Below are positions 1-8,090 of a DNA stretch of 37,434 nt, in pieces. The DNA comes from Paulinella micropora (taxonomy: Eukaryota; Cercozoa; Imbricatea; Euglyphida). The DNA is taken from assembly GCA_009731375.1 (NCBI GenBank), contig BJOX01000316.1, positions 254,254 to 291,687 on the forward strand, read 5' to 3'. Positions within the stretch are counted from its first letter, which is position 1, and every line of letters begins with the position of its first letter. A program made the translations under genes and the position numbers. The notes beneath the pieces are model-generated. The model had not been told where the DNA came from. It worked only from the letters and a program-made list of their open reading frames with translations, and made no database searches.

Positions 1-760
1 GGGGGGTCGGGCAAAGCACAGGGGGCGGGGCAAGGGCTGGAATGGGGGCAGGGGGGGGGTTCTCCTTCCCCCCTTCCCTCTCCTCCCTCCTTCGCTTCTT
101 GTCTTACCTACTTTCCGTTCACTCCTATCTCTTCCCCAGTAGCTTTTAAATCGATTTCAGTTCATAAACGAGATGAACAAAAAAAAAGAAAATCCCCTTT
201 ACGGTCGATAGGCCTGGCTCAAGCTCGGACACTACAAAGCCGGGGCACGGTAGCACTACGACGGTGGAACAGGCCCGTACACGCGGATTTGGTTGCGCTG
301 CGATAGCTTTTGGGTGTCCAGTGTGTCACGAGCAGAGGCCAGAGCAGGCCTGTGTGTTCATTTCGGAGCTATGAGCTGGAACGCTAACAAGTTATGGAGC
401 TGCTAACACGGGTTATCGCGTCCATGAGTTGATCGGTTCTGCTGGAAGTAAATATCAATTTGTTGCTTTCCTATGACACGTGTTAGCAGCTCGACGAGTA
501 CCAGACGAAGCTTACATGCAAGCACAGGGGGGAGGACTTGGCGCAGCAGCCACGCAGCTCTGTACGCTCATACACGAAGCCCGCACCCTTCTTTTTCTTG
601 GCGCGCACACACTCTTGGCACACACACTCACTCACCCCCCCTCCCTCCCCACCCCCCCGAGACGGGCCTCCGTGTGGCCGAAGTCAGGGCACGTAATCTC
701 ATCAGAAAATCTCTTTTTGTGGTCGACAGGCCTGTCTGAAGGGGCATTTCCTTTTTGTCC
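1..760. other. Gene-free left margin
   Basis: No convincing gene is visible. The first 110 bases are G-rich and then C/T-rich simple sequence. A short motif around 180-222 (GAAAATCCCCTTT followed by GGTCGATAGGCCTGG) recurs in diverged form at 708-737 and inverted at 1093-1125, so the outer parts of the inverted repeat that follows are related to this segment. The ORFs here are short, overlap in several frames, and are rich in Ser, Pro and His from C-rich sequence, so I do not call them. Confidence 0.6.
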
Positions 761-1066
761 TTTGTCTGCCACCCGCCACCCCTCGACCCCAACCGAAACC
801 CCCCCTCTTTCCGTATAACAGACCCTTCTGGGCATGGCGGGGGCGGGCGGGCGGGGTGCCACCTGCGGCCTGAGATATATCCTCACGTGACCTCAATACA
901 TTCTTAATACATCTTTTTAAAAATGTATTAAAATAGTACGAAGATAGATATCACAGGTCACAGGTGGCACCCCGCCCGCCCGCCCCCGCCATGCCCAGAA
1001 GGGGTCTGTTATACGGAAAGAGGGGAGGTTTCGGTTGGGGTCGAGGGGTGGCGGGTGGCAGACAAA
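761..1066. repeat. Near-perfect 106-bp inverted repeat with AT-rich spacer
   Basis: The left arm 761-865 is the reverse complement of the right arm 961-1066, with one mismatch and one indel by eye. The arms are very GC-rich; the 95-bp spacer is AT-rich and contains its own small palindrome (AATACAT ... ATGTATT around 902-931). Outside the arms, diverged similarity continues for about 60 bp on each side. The shape fits a fold-back or MITE-like element, or a replication or resolution hairpin. No target-site duplication is evident. Confidence 0.85.
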
Positions 1067-1153
1067 GTACAAAAAAAGAAGTGGCACTACCCAGGCCTAT
1101 CGATTTGGAGCAAAAACTCTTTTGTGTGAGTTAGCACCTCCCAGAGGGGGGAG

Positions 1154-1176
1154 GTGTGTGTGTGTGTGTGTGTGTG
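1154..1176. repeat. (GT)n microsatellite
   Basis: An uninterrupted GT dinucleotide run lies between the inverted repeat and the helicase 3' end. Confidence 0.9.
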
Positions 1177-1268
1177 CAGCTCGGCAACTCGGTGCTACCC
1201 CCTCAACTGAATCATGCGTATTAAAATGAAATCAAACTCCGAATCAATTGTCGTGAAATGCTAGTTAC

Positions 1269-1274
1269 TTTATT
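1269..1274 (-). terminator. AATAAA-type signal of the helicase gene
   Basis: On the minus strand AATAAA occurs about 65 bases after the helicase stop codon, which fits a eukaryote-type polyadenylation signal. No other signal is visible between the stop and the GT repeat. Confidence 0.6.
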
Positions 1275-1338
1275 GTTAGACAAAAATAAGTCAGGATCAA
1301 ACTCCTTAGCGCAAAAGGTGTGTTCTCTTTTCCTAATG

Positions 1339-4230
1339 CTATGCACTGTGTCCCTCGTTCTCGTTCACGCCGGTGATTTTGGCCTTGATGTGCTGCAGAT
1401 GTTCCTCTTGAGAGACGTCTGCCACCAGACATCTAGCCTGCGAATCCCATCTCAAATAGTGTTTAAGGTCGCGCTCAAAGGTAACTGTGCTCGTTGCCAT
1501 ATAAAACCCGTTGCGGTTGTCCTTGCACCAGTTGTTGTAGTTCTTGTGCCAATCTCGGGGCTTCCAGTGCAAAGGACTCCTCACCTCATCAAGGAAGTCG
1601 TCATTTTTGACGGTTTCGTAAAAGAACTGGACGTGCAAGGGGGCACTGTGAAACGCGCTCTGCCAGAAAACCTCTGTGTTGTAGAGTGCGTCCTGACGTA
1701 GGTCGATCCTGTTCACTTGCGAGTCTTGCGATAGAAACAGTTGCCAAGCTAGGACCTCGTCGGGCAGCGCGCGGAGGCGCGCAAAGTATTCCTGTACCTG
1801 CATTGTACGTATGCGGTTGGCAAATCGGTTAGACACGGGGTAAAATATATAGCGACGCTCTTTATTCTCCACGAGGACCGTATTATGATGATTGCTATTG
1901 AAAACAACCCCACTTGGGTCCCTGACTGCGAAGAGGGGCATAAACTTGGGGTTAATGTTAAGCTTTTTCGAAGTGATCTTTTCTTTCATTGCGTTGGACC
2001 CCACTTTATTCGTGCTGTGCACAGCCTCCTCGCTTACCACAAGAACTCTAAAGCCGAGATGGGAATTGTGCTTGCCCATTATTTCCTCTGGCTTTGACGA
2101 CACGAAAACCCATTGTTCCCCCATGACACGTGATAACAGCTCCACTAGGGTACTTTTGCCCGCGCCTGGCTCGGAGATAAAGACACAAGCCTGTTCAGGC
2201 TTCTTTCCTTCGCGCAGCAGAGTATACAGCCACTTAAACAGGTAGCACGACATTTGCGTCACCCCTCCAGCCAAGATGTCGTGCACGTACTCGCGGAAAG
2301 GGGCGGCGAGTTGGTGCATGGCAGCGTCGTCGAGCCCGTGGGTTTCCATGTAGTTCCTAACTTGCTGTGTAGATACCCGGAAACCAGTAAACCAGTTCAG
2401 TGTGTCGGTCTCGTGGTCACTATAGCGAGTGTTGTGCAGAGCCTCTTCCTTTGGGTTCGTAAAAAAGTCTATACTCTTAGCGATTCTGCGCCGGTTGCTT
2501 TCCAGCCAAGCCTTACGGAGAGTGGTCACAACGCCCCTGCTGAGCTTGACGATCCCACGAGGCTCCCCTTTCTTCTTGTCCTTCTCGCTGTTGACCTTGA
2601 TGAAAAGGGGAGGAAGCTCAATTCTAAGATCATCCCCTTGGTGCTTGAAGTCGTTGATTGGTTTTAGTACCCACGTTTTCTCTGTCCCTTGCCCCCAAAA
2701 GACCGCGATCGCCTCTTTGCTTGGCCCCTTAATGTGGCAGAGATAATCGTTCATGAACAGTGTTAGCTGCTCCACAAACTCCTTTCGAGCGTACTTGTAT
2801 CGTGCTCGGAAAATATCTTCCCAATGATCTTGCCAAAATTCTGTTTCTTGTAAACCTTCGCCCGAAGCCCCGCCCGAGCTCCTTGTCTGTAATGGGCCGA
2901 ACCTGCGCCCGGCGGCGGCTTCTCCTGCCCAATATTTCATGAAGAGATTTACTGCCTCTTCCAACACACGTTCTTTCTTTGTGCAGGCCTTTTCTAGTGT
3001 CCCAGAGGGCAAATCCTGCCCGACATAATCCAGCTCAGCAGGCCGCGGGATGGGGGCCAACTGGGCTAAGAGGCGCTCCAGACGTGGTAGATATTCTCTG
3101 TCGGCTTTCTCCGCCTCCTCTGCCGCCCTTCTCTCCTCGTCGTCGCTTCCTTCGTCGTCCTCCTTTTCCTGCCCGGGCTCGTCTGCCTCGTCGTCCCCTT
3201 GGTGGGCTTTCCTGCTGCTTCCCCTTCTCAAGCCCGACTTCCGGCTGCCGCGCAGCTTCTCCTCGTGATCTTGTAACTTGAAAAGAACTGGTCCCAGTCT
3301 CTTGCATGTTTCTTCCTTACATAGGACTGACACGTGCATGAATTCGGGGGAGGGCTCAATGTACGCTTTACTGCCGTCGTGAACCAAGCCGTCGTAAGCA
3401 GGACAGGGGTGATTTCGCGACCCAGCACTGTTCTTGCGGTATTCAATGTCAAAGCCGTTTGGTCTTTCCCTATTAAGGAGAACCTTGAAAATAACGTTTG
3501 AATTGTGGTGGCGTTGTTTGCACAGAAAGGTGCGCGCCAGATGTCGAGAAAACCAATCCCTGCCGGCCACCGTGGATGGGGCAGCCCCAGCACTGCTTGA
3601 GCTCGAGCTTGCAAGGTAGTGTTGTCCTTGTTCCTGCGCAAGCCCCCTCCCCTCGTCGCCGTCGTCTTCGACGAGGTTGAACCACTTGTCGTTGTCGTAG
3701 TCGGCCTCTCCCCTGTGCCAGGCTGCCTTTGTTTCTTCTAGTTCCTCCAGATCGAAGCGCTCTGGGTGCTTATTGGCCGCGCATTGAGTGTCGCAGCAAA
3801 CAACATCCAGGGTGCGGCTGTACTCGGTAACTCTGACCCTGGCGTTATTGTTCCCCGCGCGATGGAAAACGCCTTTGTGGGCCAGGCAAGGGCGACTCAA
3901 GCGAGTACTACCCTGGCACGTGTATTGGAGCTCAAACNNNNNNNNNNTGAGCTCAAACAGGTGCGGGTCTTCCTGTTCCGGAAGGTGCTTGACGGTATAG
4001 AGAGAGGCACGAGCACCGCACCGCAGGAGGAGAAACTCGTCCAGGACGCCTCTGCTGCTCCAGTTCGTGCTATCGTATTCGCCGATCCAGACTCTGTGGT
4101 TGGGCCTCTTTTCGTTGCACGGGCGCTTGCGCGGGCTCTCTGGGGTGAGTGCATCGCCCTTGCTCTCAACGGACGGCAGGGTGCGCTTGCCAGTCTGTGC
4201 AGCGGCTTGCGCCGGAGCAGGTTGGGACAT
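1339..4230 (-). CDS. D5-like SF3 helicase with two PrimPol/UL52-type zinc knuckles
   Basis: This is probably the replicative helicase, acting at forks with a primase. The C-terminal half has SF3/D5 motifs: Walker A GAGKST (Lys near residue 690), a Walker B-like LVVSEE, sensor-like GVVFNSNHHN and an arginine-finger-like ERRYIF. The N-terminal half has two copies of a Cys-His-Cys-Cys knuckle: C-x7-H-x21-C-x4-C at about 3800-3900, and C-x7-H-x19-C-x4-C at about 3320-3405. The second spacing nearly matches the knuckle of PrimPol and herpes-type UL52 primases. Only about 70 residues precede the first knuckle, so there is no room for an archaeo-eukaryotic primase catalytic domain. An Asp/Glu-rich stretch follows the second knuckle. 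The ATG at 4230 is preferred to the TTG two codons upstream; an A/T-rich TTTTTATTTTG lies just before it. A ten-N gap interrupts residues near 95-105, and the frame is consistent on both sides. Helicase identity is firm; the knuckle assignment is inference. Confidence 0.88.
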   Translation of the reverse strand: MSQPAPAQAAAQTGKRTLPSVESKGDALTPESPRKRPCNEKRPNHRVWIGEYDSTNWSSRGVLDEFLLLRCGARASLYTVKHLPEQEDPHLFELXXXXFELQYTCQGSTRLSRPCLAHKGVFHRAGNNNARVRVTEYSRTLDVVCCDTQCAANKHPERFDLEELEETKAAWHRGEADYDNDKWFNLVEDDGDEGRGLAQEQGQHYLASSSSSSAGAAPSTVAGRDWFSRHLARTFLCKQRHHNSNVIFKVLLNRERPNGFDIEYRKNSAGSRNHPCPAYDGLVHDGSKAYIEPSPEFMHVSVLCKEETCKRLGPVLFKLQDHEEKLRGSRKSGLRRGSSRKAHQGDDEADEPGQEKEDDEGSDDEERRAAEEAEKADREYLPRLERLLAQLAPIPRPAELDYVGQDLPSGTLEKACTKKERVLEEAVNLFMKYWAGEAAAGRRFGPLQTRSSGGASGEGLQETEFWQDHWEDIFRARYKYARKEFVEQLTLFMNDYLCHIKGPSKEAIAVFWGQGTEKTWVLKPINDFKHQGDDLRIELPPLFIKVNSEKDKKKGEPRGIVKLSRGVVTTLRKAWLESNRRRIAKSIDFFTNPKEEALHNTRYSDHETDTLNWFTGFRVSTQQVRNYMETHGLDDAAMHQLAAPFREYVHDILAGGVTQMSCYLFKWLYTLLREGKKPEQACVFISEPGAGKSTLVELLSRVMGEQWVFVSSKPEEIMGKHNSHLGFRVLVVSEEAVHSTNKVGSNAMKEKITSKKLNINPKFMPLFAVRDPSGVVFNSNHHNTVLVENKERRYIFYPVSNRFANRIRTMQVQEYFARLRALPDEVLAWQLFLSQDSQVNRIDLRQDALYNTEVFWQSAFHSAPLHVQFFYETVKNDDFLDEVRSPLHWKPRDWHKNYNNWCKDNRNGFYMATSTVTFERDLKHYLRWDSQARCLVADVSQEEHLQHIKAKITGVNENEGHSA
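3928..3958. other. Assembly gap flanked by the same 10-mer
   Basis: Ten Ns (3938-3947) are flanked on both sides by GAGCTCAAAC. This looks like two contig ends that overlap by ten bases but were not merged, rather than missing sequence. The helicase reading frame on the two sides is consistent with that reading. Confidence 0.8.
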
Positions 4231-4608
4231 CCACAAGAGCTTCTTCTTTGTGTCTTTTACAAAATAAAAAGGTGTTGGGGGAACAGGAGCTTTTTTCCTT
4301 CTCTTTCCCCTCCCCCTTCCCCCTCTCCCCTTCCCTCCTCTCCCCCTTCCCCCGCTCCTGCCCTTCTTCCCTTTCTACCCCTTGCAAAAACTTATTCTGC
4401 TGACGAGTTGTTGTTGGTTGTATGCGAATTCAACCCGGTTTGCTCCTCGGGAGGGTGTGTGATATGGTCAAATTTTGGGAGTGATATGGTCGTGCAAAAC
4501 TTTGACCGTGAATCCCCAGAACGATCAGACTCTGTAACTTCTGTAAAACTTGGAAATTTCTACTCTCTCTCGCTCTCTCTCTCTCTCTCTCACCTCCATC
4601 CTCCGCCG
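4231..4608. promoter_or_regulatory. Divergent intergenic region
   Basis: This 378-bp region separates the helicase (-) from the protease-like paralogue (+), so both promoters should lie here. It has a C/T-rich block (4290-4380), two copies of GTGATATGGTC-like sequence (about 4459-4490), of which the second continues into GTCGTGCAAAACTT as in the dispersed element elsewhere, and a (CT)n run at 4563-4592 immediately before the plus-strand start. A long open frame reads through it from the helicase N-terminus, but its product is low-complexity Ser/Pro and it overlaps the helicase. Confidence 0.45.
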
Positions 4609-6386
4609 ATGTCACGGTGCGCAGTCTGCCATGAAAATCCAACAGAATGCCAAGCACAGAAAAAGAAATTCCAGTTGTACCTCGTCCAACTGCGGCAGAT
4701 GCGTCACGAGTTCGTACATTCGAAACCGCCGAGCAAGCTGCGCCGCACGCCGCATTGGCCCGAGTGGCGCTGGCGGCTAGTACAAGAAGCTGCGTTGGGC
4801 ACGGTGTGGTCCTGGTGCATTCCGGATTGGGTACAAACCAGCGTCTATTACCAACCTCTCGTGCCGAACAGCAGCCAGGCGGCCGCGGGGGACAGGACCA
4901 TGACGCAAGCCGTACGTGCCCTGCTAACGTACCTCCGGGAGTTCCGGAGGCCAGAACGTCAAGCCCGTGAAGCCAAGAGCTTGGTGTCTCTCCTAGAGCA
5001 ACACCCCTGGTCTCCCACCGTCGAAGAGCAGGAGCATCTATGGCAGGCACTAAGGTACTGCGCGGGGCGCTCGCCGTGGTTTCGCGTCGACCTCTGCGCC
5101 CGACAGCGGCTCTGCGCCAGTACCTCAGTTGCTGGGCAGGACGTCTTCCCCCAGCTATGGGAGAGCGATCCGCTGTGCTTGCTGGCGCGGCCGGTGCCGC
5201 AGGCCTTGCTGGATGTATGCCGCCGCTCCCTCGACCCGAGAGCGAAGGGTGTGCTGGCTTGGTGTGGGGTGCAAGCCAGTGCGTGCGCTGAGCCTGTGCC
5301 CTTGTACACCGTGCTCGCAGCATTCCAGCAGGCACTATATCAGGCCCTGCAGTCCAGCCAGGACTGGGACACGAATATGGTGGTGCAGAGTTTGGTGCGC
5401 TCGGCAGGCAGCTTCGGCCTGACAGGAGTGGTCTACCGAAGGCCAGACTTGTATGTGCCCGCCGCGGGGCTGCAGAAGCACCCGCGCCTCTATGAAATGC
5501 TGGTCCGGGTGTACCACCGACGCGTGCGGGATGCACCGCCCGCACGCTGGTCGCGCGGGGTCTCCCGCTACGGCCCGCTCACACCGCGCTTCGCTCGGGC
5601 CTGGGGCTACGCGGCGGCGCGCACGGGGGTCGAGTTCTATGGGCGCGAGATGTTGGATGGCCCGTCCGTGCTAGACGCCAAGCTGCCCCAGCCCCCGCCG
5701 CGCTGGTCCGTGGTGCTGGGCTGGGACACCAAGATCCAATACCACGACGAGGACGTCTGGGTGCTGGGCTGGTGGCTGCGCAGCGTACACGAGGTCGGGA
5801 GCCGCTGGGACTGGCGCCGCAACCCGGGTTATCGCGAGGGCTCCCTCTGGTTTGGCGTGCAAACTCTGACGGACTACAATAGTGGTTGGCACGGCGCCTA
5901 CGGGAACCTATTACTAACTTCCTTGCCCACCTTCACTCTCAACGCCTTCCAGAGCGCGAGCGGCCGGGTTGTTAGGTTGCACAGCGCACAACAAGGCACG
6001 CCATCTTACCCCCCTAGCGACCAAGTGCTGGAGNNNNNNNNNNGGTGTTGGAGACTACATGCGCACTGATCTCGCTTGCCAGAGCGCTCATGGTGAGCTG
6101 CAGCGGCCGCCGCCAAAATCTGTGGTTTGTCAGATGCATCCCTCATCCCTGGCTGCTGTTGGTGGCTTTCATGTGGCAGGCCCTGATCATGTGCCCTCGA
6201 GCCTGGGCCGACTTTAAGCCTGCCGGGAGCACTGTGGCCAGGCCTGCCCACGCAGGGCTCTTCCAGCCACTGCAGGCGGCGCACTGTCATCCCGCGGGGC
6301 CATTGTTCCGGCTATACGCAGACAGGTTGCAGCCTGGCGTCAAACCATCTCTTCCGGCCAGGGAGAACGAGGAAGACATGTTCTAG
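4609..6386 (+). CDS. Short paralogue of the protease-like protein, catalytic region partly deleted
   Basis: Paralogue of the 17214-19928 gene. Shared blocks include a Cys-rich N-terminus, a RYGP..P.FARAW..AAA block, VLGWD...Y...D.WV..WWLR, and a C-terminal CAL.SLARAL.VSC followed by PWLLLV.F.WQ. The ATG at 4609 (MSRCAVCHENP) is chosen because it matches the paralogue's Cys-rich start and lies beyond the helicase; the same frame stays open upstream to 3766 but antisense to the helicase. An N gap (6034-6043) splits the gene; the downstream part (6045-6386) continues it if the repeated 9-mer flanking the gap is an unmerged overlap, giving about 585 residues. Compared with the paralogue, roughly 100 residues containing the putative catalytic His and Asp are absent, and that region lies upstream of the gap. 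The Gln and Cys remain. It may be an inactive regulator or simply decaying. Confidence 0.7.
6025..6053. other. Assembly gap flanked by near-identical 9-mers
   Basis: Ten Ns (6034-6043) separate GTGCTGGAG from GTGTTGGAG. As at 3938, this looks like an unmerged contig overlap. It lies just before the Cys codon of the protease-like C-terminus. Confidence 0.7.
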
Positions 6387-6388
6387 CG

Positions 6389-6460
6389 TACGACTTTGTC
6401 GAGTTTTTATTTAAAAAAATCGCTTTTTATTGTTTGTACATTATTAGCGCGCCCCTACCC
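6389..6460 (-). terminator. 3'-end module, minus orientation
   Basis: On the minus strand this reads GCGCGCTAATAATGTACAAACAATAAAAAG, then an A-rich stretch, then CTCGACAAAGTCGTACG. It matches the module after the plus-strand genes at 8798 and 17096. Here it lies tail to tail with the paralogue ending at 6386, although no intact minus-strand gene is upstream of it. Confidence 0.6.
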
Positions 6461-6535
6461 TTGTTTTCCCGCGGAAAAAGACGCACGCCAAAATTTTTGT
6501 TGTTGCGCAAATGACAAGTCTTGCGCACTCCCTCC
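6455..6535. repeat. Dispersed repeat (TTTTCCCGCGG ... GCGCAAATGACAAGTC)
   Basis: Related copies are at 6965-7050 and 9005-9085, with a partial one at 26075-26120. The core reads as a GTTTTCCCGCGGAAAAA-like start, an A/T block (CCAAAATTTTTGTTG), then GCGCAAATGACAAGTCTTGCGC. No ORF is conserved between copies. Confidence 0.75.
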
Positions 6536-6582
6536 CCCAAGGCTATCCTAAACCTAGTATTTGGTATGCCGTCAGGCTCGAG

Positions 6583-6767
6583 CCGGGGCAGCGCGACGTG
6601 ATCCTCAGGCACTTGTGGGCGGTGCCCTGCCCGGGCCGAGTTTAGCAAACCCAGCTGGCTGTCAATGGCAGCCGTACTGAGAACCCCCGTTGAAGCGAAT
6701 CCAGCCGCCGAAACTACGTTACACGCAACCTGCCGTCGGCGTGGCCAGATACCTTTCGCCGGAGTTA
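6583..6767 (+). pseudogene. Internally deleted fragment of the 8091-8800 glycoprotein gene
   Basis: Matches parts of 8190-8610 at high identity but lacks two internal blocks. One junction falls at a GGCTG shared by both ends of the missing block, the other at GTTAC(A/G)CG. The frame is not maintained. The fragment runs into the 3'-end module at 6786. Confidence 0.8.
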
Positions 6768-6785
6768 TACCACAGATCGGATTGA

Positions 6786-6835
6786 AGTGTAAGGCTTTGT
6801 CGACCTTTAATAACAAAAAATTTATAGATTCTTGA
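6786..6835 (-). terminator. 3'-end module, minus orientation
   Basis: GTGTAAGGCTTTGTCGA, then CTTTAATAACAAAAAATTTATAGATTC; nearly identical to 8931-8985. It has no intact gene attached. Confidence 0.55.
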
Positions 6836-6837
6836 TC

Positions 6838-6950
6838 TAGCTGAAAAAAGGCAGTTCTACCAAGAAACCTGGAAGCACTGCCTTTTTTGATCGTATCATA
6901 GTCGTGCAAAACTTAGCGCCAAATGAACGGGCCGCTCCGGTCTCTTTCCC
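6838..6950. repeat. Palindromic element plus conserved flank
   Basis: An imperfect palindrome (AAAAAAGGCAG ... CTGCCTTTTTT) is followed by ATCGTATCATA and then by a conserved 50-bp block running from GTCGTGCAAAACTTAGCGCC to the GGTCTCTTTCC near 6950. The block recurs at 9769-9818, 24385-24436 (inverted) and 29573-29630. Confidence 0.75.
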
Positions 6951-6957
6951 CAGGGTT

Positions 6958-7735
6958 TTAGCGGTCGTTTCCCCGTGGAAAAAAACGCGCGCCAGAATTT
7001 TTTTTGCTTGCGCAAATGACAAGTCCTGCGCACTCCCTCCCCCTTCGGAGGGAAGAGGGAGAGGGAAGATAAGGGGGAGGGGGAGAGAAGGGGGAGGGGG
7101 AAGAAAAGGGGAGAGGGAGAAGAAAGAGGGAAAGGAAGAGAACGGGGGCGCCCCTCTCTCCCCCCCCTTCCCTCTCTCTTCCCCTTTAAGCAAACGACAG
7201 GGGGGAGGGGAGGAGGGGAGGGTTATCCTCCCTCTTCCCTCTTTCGTCCCTCTTCCCTCTTTCTTCCCTCTCCCCTCTTCCCTTCGTCCCCCCTCCCCCT
7301 TTTTTCGAGCAGGAAGATTTTTCTCTTTCTCTTTCTTCTTTTTTTTGCACAAAACTTGTTGCCAAATTTGCGTATGTGTGCGCCTGGAATGATATGGCAG
7401 ACAAAAGGCAGTATTGCCAGAAAAGCCTGAGAACGCTGCCTTTTTCGGCCATATCATATGCACAGACCGTCAAGCCGTAATATTTTGCGCCATCAAGAAA
7501 GTACCAAAAAATCCGCCAGAACTCGTTCAGCCGGAGTCTCGACAAGAAAAAGGGGGGGGGGCGCCCGGCTTAGTCGAGTCGTTTCATATTTTTTTGGGTA
7601 GCTTCTGCGCTCTCCCCCTCCCCCCTTGCCCTTCCCCTGTTCTTTGAGCCCCCCGGGCTCAGGGGGCTCAGGGGAAAGAAAGAAAAAGGGGGGTAGGGGG
7701 GGGGCGCCCCCCCCCCTCTCCTAGTTCAGTGCCCA
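6958..7735. repeat. Composite dispersed element, copy 1
   Basis: In order: the CCCCGTGGAAAAA/GCGCAAATGACAAGTC repeat; a purine-rich tract (7048-7160) followed by C/T-rich sequence; CGAGCAGGAAGATT; GCACAAAACTTGTTGCC; a palindrome at 7389-7457 (ATGATATGGC ... GCCATATCAT); CACAGACCGTCAAGCCG; CTTAGTCGAGTCGTTTCATAT; a GC hairpin at 7645-7670; and a poly-G tract. The same order occurs at 8996-9600. Open frames inside are interrupted by a stop in the other copy, so it is probably non-coding. Confidence 0.8.
7645..7670. repeat. GC-rich hairpin
   Basis: TGAGCCCCC pairs with GGGGGCTCA across a loop of about eight bases (CGGGCTCA). Sister copies are at 9503-9532 and 28113-28144, with a degenerate one at 29283-29308, each preceded by CCTTGCCCTTCCCCTGTTC. 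Confidence 0.85.
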
Positions 7736-8050
7736 AACTAAAACTTTGTCAAGAATTTTTTTATTGTTTGTACATTCTTAGCGCGCCCTTGCTGTCCCCT
7801 TTTTTTTGGTTCCAGTGTAAGACCGTCGAGCTTTAATTAAATTCAGCGTAATTTACGTTTTCTCTCTTCGTTCTCAGTGCCAAGTGTAAGACTTTGTCGA
7901 GTTTTAATAAAAAGATTTCGCACATTCTTTGGCGCCTCCCTCCACCCTGCCCTTTCCCTCTCCTACTCATAGTTTTCGGTTCCAAGTGTAAGACTGTCGA
8001 GCTTTAATTCAACCTTTTTTTTTGCACTTTCTTAGAGCGCCCTCACCCCT
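7735..8050 (-). terminator. Four tandem 3'-end modules without genes
   Basis: Modules at about 7735-7787, 7812-7865, 7878-7940 and 7978-8045 all point to the minus strand. Each has GT(C/G)(A/G)AG(C)TTT(T)AAT followed by an A/T-rich stretch, and three end in a CATTCTT- or CTTTCTT-like sequence before GCG. There is no room for genes between them. This resembles a stack of gene ends left after gene loss, or a regulatory array. Confidence 0.65.
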
Positions 8051-8090
8051 CTCTCTTTCCTGCCCTGCTTCTCGGGAGGGTGTGATATGA

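Noticed and set aside
1-110. Telomere-like end
   Set aside because: The G-rich left margin has no regular telomeric unit.
3766-4608. Extending the protease-like paralogue upstream to 3766
   Set aside because: The extension overlaps the helicase N-terminus antisense, crosses an N gap and encodes low-complexity Ser/Pro; the paralogue supports a start at 4609.
4430-5545. 371-codon minus-strand frame opposite the protease-like paralogue
   Set aside because: Shadow of the plus-strand gene: Pro/Ala/Arg-rich, unlike any family, while the plus frame has a paralogue.
6837-7545. Minus-strand frames within composite element copy 1
   Set aside because: The corresponding frame in copy 2 has a stop and indels; the composition follows the purine/pyrimidine tract.
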